A stretch of 41,032 nt of DNA from Paracoccaceae bacterium (GTDB taxonomy: Bacteria > Pseudomonadota > Alphaproteobacteria > Rhodobacterales > Rhodobacteraceae), in assembly GCA_026707935.1 (NCBI GenBank), contig JAPOVX010000239.1, positions 1 through 41,032 on the forward strand, read 5' to 3'. Positions 35,675-41,032 of the stretch are shown piece after piece. Position 1 is the stretch's first letter; each line of letters begins with the position of its first letter. Position numbers and translations under genes: made by a program. The notes under the pieces are model-generated. The model did no database searches. It saw only the letters and a program-made list of their open reading frames with translations, and had not been told where the DNA came from.

Positions 35675-36439
35675 GTGACGGACCCCGGCGCTCACTCCGA
35701 TCCCCCGCTCCTGGAGGTCGAAAATGTCTCGAAGTCCTTCGGCGGCGTACAGGCGCTGCGTACAGGTTCATTCAGGCTCGACAAGGGCGAGGTGCTCGCT
35801 GTCGTGGGCGCCAACGGCGCCGGGAAATCAACGCTGATCAAGACCGTTGCCGGGGTTTATCCACCGGACTCGGGCGAAATCCGGATCAAGGGTGAGCCCA
35901 TCGATCTGAGCGACCACAGCGTCAGCCGGATGCGGGAGCGCGGTGTCGAGGTCGTCTATCAGGACCTTGCACTGGTCCCAAACATGTCGGCACCATACAA
36001 CCTGTTTCTTGGACGCACGCCGCGGAAATGGGGCATTTTCGCCGACGTCAGATCCATGCGCGCCAAAACGCGCGAAGTGCTGGATCAGCTCAATGTCAAG
36101 ACGGTGCAGGACCTTTCGCGGCCGATTTCGGATCTCTCGGGCGGTCAGCAACAGTCCATCGCCATCGGCCGCGCCATCGCCTGGGGAAAGGAGATCGTGA
36201 TCCTCGACGAACCCACCGCCGCGCTGGGTCCCAACGAGACAGCCGAGGTCGAGCGCATGGTCGAAGAAGTGCGCGACAACCACGACACGTCCTTCATTCT
36301 TATCAGTCACAATCTTGACCAGGTGCAGCGTCTGGCCGACCGGATCATTGTCATCCATCATGGCGTCACGTCGCAGGAATTCGAGCGGGGCAGCGTAACC
36401 GCCGATCGTCTCGTCAAGGCGATCACGGTAGGCGAGTAA
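35675..36439 (+). CDS. sugar ABC transporter ATPase, single-domain (FrcA-like)
   Basis: The 254-residue cytoplasmic ATPase energises the sugar importer. It has one cassette: Walker A GANGAGKST (45-53), VVYQDLALVPNMSAPYNLFL around the Q-loop, signature LSGGQQQ (154-160) and Walker B VILDEP (175-180, E179). Most ribose-type importers use a two-cassette ATPase, but the FrcA type has one, which fits the frc-like layout. The start is GTG 35675, with AAAAGGAG nine bases upstream. The gap to the upstream ROK gene is 22 bases and to the permease gene 11, so ROK, ATPase and permease are probably co-transcribed. It looks complete, with no frame damage. Confidence 0.92.
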   Translation: MTDPGAHSDPPLLEVENVSKSFGGVQALRTGSFRLDKGEVLAVVGANGAGKSTLIKTVAGVYPPDSGEIRIKGEPIDLSDHSVSRMRERGVEVVYQDLALVPNMSAPYNLFLGRTPRKWGIFADVRSMRAKTREVLDQLNVKTVQDLSRPISDLSGGQQQSIAIGRAIAWGKEIVILDEPTAALGPNETAEVERMVEEVRDNHDTSFILISHNLDQVQRLADRIIVIHHGVTSQEFERGSVTADRLVKAITVGE

Positions 36440-36450
36440 GGAACGGGCAC

Positions 36451-37458
36451 ATGACGGACGAGTCCAAAACGATGGCGGGTGGCTTCCTGAGCCCGCGTCA
36501 AATGGAAAGGGTTCGCGACTTCGTCCCGTTCATTGCCATCGCCCTGGTGATCCTGCTGTTCTGGTCGATCAGCGGCGACCGGTTCATGTCGATCCGGAAC
36601 TGGACCTTCATAGCCCAGCAGACCCCCGTCTTGATGCTGTTGGCCTTTGCTCAGCTGATTGTGGTGACGACCGGATCCATTGACATCTCGATCGGCTCGA
36701 GCCTCGCTTTCAGTGCCTTCATGGGGGCTCTGGGCATGCTTTGGTTCGGCGGCGCCGGACTCGTGCTTGGCGTCGTTGCGGGTGCCTTCGTGGGTATGGT
36801 CAACGGTCTGGTGATTTCGCTTCTGAAGATCCCGTCATTCGTCACGACGCTGGCCATGCTGATCATTGTCCGGGCCCTGGTGATCATCATCTCCGACGGG
36901 ACATCGATCTACATGACCGACGGCAGCGTCTCGGGCGGCACCAATATTTCTTCCGTCGCCGCGCCCTGGCTGCTGTCGATGGGCAAGTTCCCGGCGATTT
37001 TCATCGTCGCCGCGGTGGTCGCGGCATTCATGTGGGTTTTCTACGAGAAAACACTGTTCGGCCAGCAGCTCAAGGCGGTCGGGGGCAATGAAAAGGTGCT
37101 GCGCCTGGTGGGAATCAACGTGACCGCCTTCAAGATCAAGGTCTTTGCGGCTGCAGGGGTGATGGTCGGCATTGCGTCCTGTGTCAATCTCGCCCGGGCC
37201 GGCGCTGCGACACCGCAGGCCGGCCTGATGATCGAACTTGATGCCATCGCAGCCGTCGCCCTGGGCGGGACGCCCTTGACCGGTGGTTACGGCAGTGTCG
37301 TCAAGACGATCATCGGCGCGCTGACTCTGACCGTCGTGCGCAATGGCCTGACCATTGCGGGGGTCCCGCCATCCTGGAGCCAGGTCGCGCTCGGTGCGTT
37401 GCTGATCGCGGCGATCGCAATCTCGCTCAATCGCAGCAAGGTCGACGTCGTAAAGTAG
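36451..37458 (+). CDS. sugar ABC transporter permease (FrcC-like, BPD_transp_2 family)
   Basis: The 335-residue permease forms the membrane channel of the sugar importer, probably as a homodimer. Hydrophobic helices start with FVPFIAIALVILLFWSISGD. Family marks are SIDISIGSSLAFSAFMGALG, GAFVGMVNGLVISLLKIPSF and VTTLAMLIIVRALVIII, with GGNEKVLRLVGINVTAFKIK as the cytoplasmic ATPase-contact loop and DAIAAVALGGTPLTGGYGSV near the C-terminus. This is the RbsC/XylH/FrcC type. It is the last intact gene of the locus. Downstream there is no hairpin of note before a decayed, oppositely oriented gene remnant. Confidence 0.93.
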   Translation: MTDESKTMAGGFLSPRQMERVRDFVPFIAIALVILLFWSISGDRFMSIRNWTFIAQQTPVLMLLAFAQLIVVTTGSIDISIGSSLAFSAFMGALGMLWFGGAGLVLGVVAGAFVGMVNGLVISLLKIPSFVTTLAMLIIVRALVIIISDGTSIYMTDGSVSGGTNISSVAAPWLLSMGKFPAIFIVAAVVAAFMWVFYEKTLFGQQLKAVGGNEKVLRLVGINVTAFKIKVFAAAGVMVGIASCVNLARAGAATPQAGLMIELDAIAAVALGGTPLTGGYGSVVKTIIGALTLTVVRNGLTIAGVPPSWSQVALGALLIAAIAISLNRSKVDVVK

Positions 37459-37639
37459 GGACCGGTCCGTGTTCCACCCGGTCGGCCCCCCGGATTCCGT
37501 GTCGTTTGAACTGCCAAGGTGCCCACGGCAGGACGGGACCGAAGGACACTGACGACCGCGGAGGAAGCGATACCCTCGGCGTTCCCGAATCGTGCTTTCG
37601 GCCCAATTTGCGGATTTGGGGCCGATCGGAAAGATCGGT

Positions 37640-38344
37640 TCAAGGCCAGGATGGTTCCCGGACGATGGCCGGGCGCCTGCCGTCCGGTGCCTCGACGACA
37701 ATCCGTGTTCCCTGTGCATCGACGCGCCTGGCGAACATGGCAATGGAGACGTTGGTCTCCAGGTCCGACGACCAGGCCGTGGCGAAGACCGGCCGGTCCG
37801 GGCGATCACCCTGTCCCTTCTGCGGACCGGCACCCACCGAAGCCGGAGGCGACGGAGTGCGACGACATCCTCTTCGAATATCCGGCGGATCAAGGTGCCG
37901 GCGAGAAAGCCCGGGGCGGCGAGCGGAGAGGCCTCCGGAACGAGGATCCCGACATCCGGGTCGAAACCCGCAGCGAGCTCGATGACGTCGTAGTGCCGGT
38001 CGCTGTCGGCGATCGGGACCCGGTAGCGGTTGGCGGCGAGGCGAACGAGGACCGGATCGTTCAGCAGCCGGCCGTGATCGTCGACAACCGGAACGTAGTC
38101 GAACTGGTCGTCCCGCATAGGTGAGAGATCGCGGGGCGTCGTCACTTGCAGGAGCGCGGGGGCATCCGGGTTGTGGACGTCCACCTGGCGTACACGGGAG
38201 CATCCCAGACCTGGACGGCGTTCGAACGTGGCGGCGGTCCTCTTCCGGCGCCCGGTAGACTGACGGTATTCGCATGTGTTTGGAGACCGAACAGGACGGG
38301 ACGCCGGCGGCTTCGCCGCATTGCGAGATAGGCGTTTTCCGCAA
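37640..38344 (-). pseudogene. DmdA/GcvT-family (aminomethyltransferase-like) pseudogene in three frames
   Basis: Reading the minus strand downwards, family-like segments occur in order but in different frames. Frame C near 38344 gives RKTPISQCGEAAGVP and KHMRIPSVYRAPEEDRRHV, like the DmdA N-terminus. Frame B at about 38216-38181 gives VQVWDAPVYAR. Frame A from about 38187 to 37845 gives QVDVHNPDAPALLQ, TTPRDLSPMRDDQF, LLNDPVLVRLAANRY, PIADSD and EASPLAAPG. Frame C from about 37810 gives RPVFATAWSSDLETNVSIAM and the natural C-terminus with a TGA at 37640-37642. At least three frameshifts and a large internal deletion are needed: about 760 bases remain of an expected 1,100. The parent was a folate-dependent demethylase-like protein such as dimethylsulfoniopropionate demethylase or a glycine-cleavage T relative. 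Confidence 0.72.
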
Positions 38345-38601
38345 TCATGTCGTCGGTGATACCCGGGGCGACGGCATCGCCTTCCCGCATAATTCGGGGA
38401 CGTCGGACCGTGGGCGGGACGCGTGCCGACAATTGCCGACCTGCCAAGTGCGACCACCATGCCGCTGACCGGGAGTCACGGGGAGGGGCCCAGTTGCAGG
38501 GATCTGGGAGAAAAAGTTTCCGTCGGGCAGGCTGCCATGGGCGGGACCCTATCAAGCACACACACTTAACTCCGGGTTGATTTCGTGCGATTCGCCCGGG
38601 C

Positions 38602-39108
38602 ATGCAGATTGGCATGCGACAGGTTTCGTCGGAGACGATAGAGTGGTTCGGGACGGCCTGCAACGGCGGTGCGTTGTCACGGACGGCGCTGGCCCACGAG
38701 TTCTGTGAGCGGGAGAACTGGTACAACCGTGTTGCCAATCTGTGCCTGGCGTCGGCGCGCAAGCTTCTGCCGGCACTTGCGGAGAAACTGGGTGTGCGTC
38801 TTCCGGAAGCTGAAGCTCTGGAATTCGATCCTCATGCCCGTCCCGCGTCGGACTTTCCGAACCGTTCTGTCTCGTGTTCGCCTCGGGACCTCGGTGCCCT
38901 GTCGCTTGAGTTGGTGACGGCACCGGAGGAACGCCGCCGCTGGGAAGCGATGATCGAGAGCCATCATCCGGAGGGATGGGCTCGGGCGCGCCCTGTCCCT
39001 CGTGTGCGACGTAGCGGTCGAGATGTCCTACATCTGGTTCGACTACAGCGAGCATGCTCATTTCGGGCGGCGATTGGACCGTTCTTCGCACGGCATCGGC
39101 AACCGTGA
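38602..39108 (+). pseudogene. DUF4338/Druantia DruA-like fragment
   Basis: The frame of 168 residues starts MQIGMRQVSSETIEWFGTAC. It includes GALSRTALAHEFCERENWYN, RKLLPALAEKLGVRLPE, LGALSLELVTAPEERRRWEA and MIESHHPEGWARA. These match the N-terminal half of DUF4338 proteins, which include DruA of the Druantia phage-defence system and many transposon-associated relatives. After HHPEGWARA the expected APGGQ-RY continuation is missing; the frame instead runs into unrelated sequence and stops at 39108. The full proteins are about 280 or more residues, so this is a truncated remnant. The rest of it may have been replaced by the HEPN-like sequence that begins within this frame near 38972. Confidence 0.55.
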
Positions 39109-39573
39109 GCTGCCTCCCGAACCGACACGGATCCCGCGTTGACGGCAGATGGCGTGAAGGAAGCATTCCGGCTTCAACCTCAACTGCGCAACATGCCCAG
39201 GAGTGTACATACCGCCTTCGAGTACTGGCTGAAGTCGAAGGCGCGCCGTATCGACCTTGCGGACCGCCTGGTATTCCTCAGGACCGCACTCGAAGCCCTT
39301 TTCCTCGACGACGGCAACCGTGCGGAACTGACCTTCCGTCTGGCGACCAACGGCGCTTGGTATACGGGTCGCAACTCGGCGGAAAGGCGGCAACGTTTCG
39401 ACACCCTCAGGAACGTCTATGCCGCTGCGTCCGGCGCGGTTCATTCCGGTCGCGTCAAGAAGACCGGGGAGAAGCTGCTGTCGGACGGACATGAAATCTG
39501 CAGGCTGGCCATCCTGAAGCGGCTCTGCTCCAGGCGGGAGCCCGTCTGGAAGGACATCGTCTTCGGCCGCTGA
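38972..39573 (+). pseudogene. HEPN-like protein remnant with a frameshift
   Basis: A second frame from about 38972 reads GLGRALSLVCDVAVEMSYIW and FDYSEHAHFGRRLD to a stop at 39140-39142. The next frame, open from 39139 (TTG) to 39573, reads DGVKEAFRLQPQLRN, VHTAFEYWLKSKARRIDLAD, RLVFLRTALEALFLDDGNRA, ELTFRLATNGAWYTGR and NVYAAASGAVHSGR. Together they resemble proteins with an ApeA-like HEPN domain, a fold used in RNases of defence systems. The usual Arg-x4-6-His is not clean: Ala occupies the Arg position before AVHSG. The N-terminal part is lost at the junction with the DUF4338 fragment. The C-terminal 144 residues could still be translated from TTG 39139 or a later start. Confidence 0.5.
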
Positions 39574-39649
39574 CTCCACGGGCCGAGTCGGTTTTTCCGC
39601 TGCGCAACCGGCCCGCCGGCGTCCACCTCGGGTTGCGGCACCACCCGCC

Positions 39650-39679
39650 TTGCCCACCTATGGTGAATTCACTATAGTG
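39650..39679 (+). promoter_or_regulatory. promoter of the toxin-antitoxin pair with overlapping palindrome
   Basis: TTGCCC (39650-39655) and TATAGT (39674-39679) are 18 bases apart, just before the toxin start at 39696. A 20-base palindrome, CTATgGTGAATTCACtATAG (39658-39677), fills the spacer and the -10 box, with one mismatched pair. It is placed as an autoregulatory operator for the antitoxin would be. Confidence 0.6.
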
Positions 39680-39695
39680 CCGAATCGACATTGAC

Positions 39696-40052
39696 ATGTT
39701 GAAGCCAGTCGAATGGATGGGTTCGAGCAAGGCGGATCTGAAGCGCTTCCCCAACCCGGTGCAGGGCCGCATGGGGTTTGCGATCTACCGCGCCCAACTC
39801 GGACGTCGGCACCGCGACGCCAAGCCGCTGAAGGGATTCGGCCCGGGCGTCGTGGAGGGCGTCGCGCGTCACGACGGCGACACTTTCCGGGCCGACTCCC
39901 CGCTACGCCTCGAGGGCGCCGTCTATGTCCTGCACGCCTTCCAGAAGAAGGCGAAGCGCGGCATTGCGACCCCGAAGCAGGAGCTCGACCTTGTCCGCCG
40001 CCGCGTGGCCGCCGCCGCGCGGCACTACCGTGACGCGCAAAATGGGGACTGA
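39696..40052 (+). CDS. type II toxin, RelE/HigB-like (Gp49-like, DUF891)
   Basis: The 118-residue protein starts MLKPVEWMGSSKADLKRFPN and has the phage Gp49/HigB-type toxin pattern: VEGVARHDGDTFRADSPLRL, AVYVLHAFQKKAKRGIATPK, and ELDLVRRRVAAAARHYRD. These toxins are ribosome-dependent mRNA endonucleases in characterised members. The VLHAFQKKA block is the conserved catalytic-side strand with basic residues. Like other hig-type pairs, the toxin gene precedes the antitoxin gene. ATG 39696 sits 17 bases after a promoter-like -10 box that overlaps a palindrome. The stop lies five bases before the antitoxin start. Confidence 0.83.
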   Translation: MLKPVEWMGSSKADLKRFPNPVQGRMGFAIYRAQLGRRHRDAKPLKGFGPGVVEGVARHDGDTFRADSPLRLEGAVYVLHAFQKKAKRGIATPKQELDLVRRRVAAAARHYRDAQNGD

Positions 40053-40056
40053 CGCC

Positions 40057-40395
40057 ATGAAACCCGACGACACCGCCGTGGAGCGCGGCAGCGGCAACGT
40101 CTTCGCCGATCTCGGCTTTCCCGACGCCGACGCTCACCTCGTCAAGGCCGATCTCGTCAGCCGCATCGACGACATTGTGCGCGATCGCGGCCTGACCCAG
40201 ACCGAGGCCGGACGGCTGATGGGCCTCTCGCAGCCCGACGTGTCGCGGCTGCTGCGGGGCGACTTCCGCGAGTATTCGCTGGATCGCCTGTTCCGTCTGC
40301 TCAACGCGCTCGGGCGCGACATCGAAATCGTCATCCGCGAGTCCCGCTCTGCCGACGGCGCAAGGCTGCGCATCGCCGCCGCCGAACCCGCCTGA
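40057..40395 (+). CDS. type II antitoxin, XRE/HigA-like helix-turn-helix protein
   Basis: The 112-residue protein carries a single XRE-type helix-turn-helix: VSRIDDIVRDRGLTQTEAGR then LMGLSQPDVSRLLRGDFREY and SLDRLFRLLNALGRDIEIVI. Gp49-type pairs use such antitoxins, which neutralise the toxin and repress their own promoter. The N-terminal 35 residues include GSGNVFADLGFPDADAHLVK, as in that antitoxin group. ATG 40057 is taken with GGGGA nearby; an in-frame ATG at 40042 would overlap the toxin stop. A strong hairpin follows at 40411-40439. Confidence 0.85.
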   Translation: MKPDDTAVERGSGNVFADLGFPDADAHLVKADLVSRIDDIVRDRGLTQTEAGRLMGLSQPDVSRLLRGDFREYSLDRLFRLLNALGRDIEIVIRESRSADGARLRIAAAEPA

Positions 40396-40410
40396 CCGCT
40401 CCCCCGGTTG

Positions 40411-40439
40411 CGCCGGGCCGGCTGCGCGGCGGCCCGGCG
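40411..40439 (+). terminator. hairpin after the toxin-antitoxin operon
   Basis: CGCCGGGCCG (40411-40420) and CGGCCCGGCG (40430-40439) make a perfect 10-bp stem with a nine-base loop, 15 bases after the antitoxin stop. There is no T-run. Confidence 0.5.
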
Positions 40440-40507
40440 TCCGCCGCAATGGCCAAGCCCTTTCCCGCCATGTCCGTGACGTCCAAGCGAGCATCGAGAG
40501 AACGCGC

Positions 40508-40942
40508 ATGGCGATGAACGAACCGCATGTCGTGGCCATTGAGGACCGAATCGAGCACGGTCCGGATGTCATCGACTGGTCCCGGGCAGCCCCGCTCGAC
40601 AAGGAAGAAGACGACTTCCGTGTCCAGGCCGAAAACGGACTGGTCCGATTTGAGCTCAAGGTGCATTACGCGTCCGACGAGGCGGCCCGTTTCGCGGTCG
40701 AGGCCGACCACATACCCAACTGGGAATTCGTTGTCGGCCTCGAACGAGGCCCGAACGCAATCACGCTCCGCTTCGACCGATCCGAGATCGTTGACCGCAA
40801 TCCGCCGCCTGGTCCGCCCCCGCTACGCGCTCACGCGAGCCTAGGCGGTCTCACCGCCAGCGCCAATCTCGCGACGCCCACGCCCCCCGCCTTTCCCGAC
40901 CCGCCAGCCGCTGCTGTTGGGTCCCGGAATATTCTGGCTTGA
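40508..40942 (+). CDS. hypothetical protein (unrecognised)
   Basis: I do not recognise this 144-residue frame. The first half (MAMNEPHVVAIEDRIEHGPD, VQAENGLVRFELKVHYASDE, IPNWEFVVGLERGPNAITLR) is acidic, contains alternating hydrophobic positions and looks like a small alpha-beta domain. The second half from about residue 98 is rich in proline and alanine (PPPGPPPLRAHASLGG) and may be a frameshifted or disordered tail. GAGAGA lies seven bases before the start ATG at 40508. It follows the toxin-antitoxin operon at the edge of a decayed mobile region, so it may be part of an acquired segment. The last 90 bases of the window hold nothing recognisable. Confidence 0.4.
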   Translation: MAMNEPHVVAIEDRIEHGPDVIDWSRAAPLDKEEDDFRVQAENGLVRFELKVHYASDEAARFAVEADHIPNWEFVVGLERGPNAITLRFDRSEIVDRNPPPGPPPLRAHASLGGLTASANLATPTPPAFPDPPAAAVGSRNILA

Positions 40943-41032
40943 GACGGCTGGTTTGTCCCACGTTCCCTGCTGACGTTTTTTTCAGTGATTGAACGAAGCT
41001 GCTACCGCAGCAGTTTTGATTGCCCTGTGACG

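Noticed and set aside
36835-38460. Long minus-strand frame of about 540 residues opposite the permease gene
   Set aside because: Only the part from about 38187 to 37845 has family similarity (the DmdA/GcvT remnant). The remainder is antisense to the clear FrcC-like gene and has shadow-like composition.
1-41032. CRISPR arrays, rRNA genes and intact insertion sequences
   Set aside because: No regularly spaced repeats, rRNA-like stretches or transposase genes with terminal repeats were found.

Overview
The window is GC-rich and densely coded. Its content points to an alphaproteobacterium, perhaps of the Rhodospirillales or Rhodobacterales type. The markers are an IalB-family secreted protein, an NDUFA9-type complex I-associated protein, a GST-queG-SDR run beside uppP, TRAP and peptide ABC transporters, and a frc-type sugar locus with a FrcK-like kinase and a ROK repressor, as known from Sinorhizobium. 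The assignment rests on gene content only.

Layout. 1-714: start of leuC on the minus strand, cut by the window edge. 1331-4092: a two-component flavin monooxygenase pair (HpaB-like oxygenase plus flavin reductase) whose reductase carries an extra LysR-type effector domain. 4150-6215 (minus): an ArgE-like M20 deacylase and a divergent PanB-like protein. 6611-9932: VOC protein, MscS channel, a truncated ECF sigma factor and an IalB protein. 10040-13124: rlmN, two L,D-transpeptidases and a CAP-domain lipoprotein. 13175-15775 (minus): SDR, queG and GST with overlapping ends. 16141-18075: uppP convergent with an NDUFA9-like gene across a strong hairpin.

18432-25078 is a peptide-type ABC importer. 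Its permeases, fused ATPase and GntR-type regulator lie on the minus strand, and its binding protein is transcribed divergently from a shared AT-rich control region. 25632-28750 is a dctPQM TRAP transporter. 29112-37458 is a sugar-import and catabolism locus on one strand: binding protein, GH32-like hydrolase, class II aldolase, PfkB kinase, FrcK-like kinase, ROK repressor, single-domain ATPase and permease. The likely logic is import of a fructose-containing sugar, cytoplasmic hydrolysis, phosphorylation and aldol cleavage. Matching TTGCGANNTGCA sites lie before the binding-protein gene and before the ROK gene, so the repressor probably controls both.

37640-39573 is a decayed zone. It holds a DmdA/GcvT-family pseudogene in three frames and remnants of a DUF4338/DruA-like protein and a HEPN-like protein. 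It is followed by a HigB/HigA-type toxin-antitoxin pair with a near-perfect 20-bp palindrome in its promoter, and an unrecognised small gene. No rRNA, tRNA, CRISPR array or intact insertion sequence was seen.
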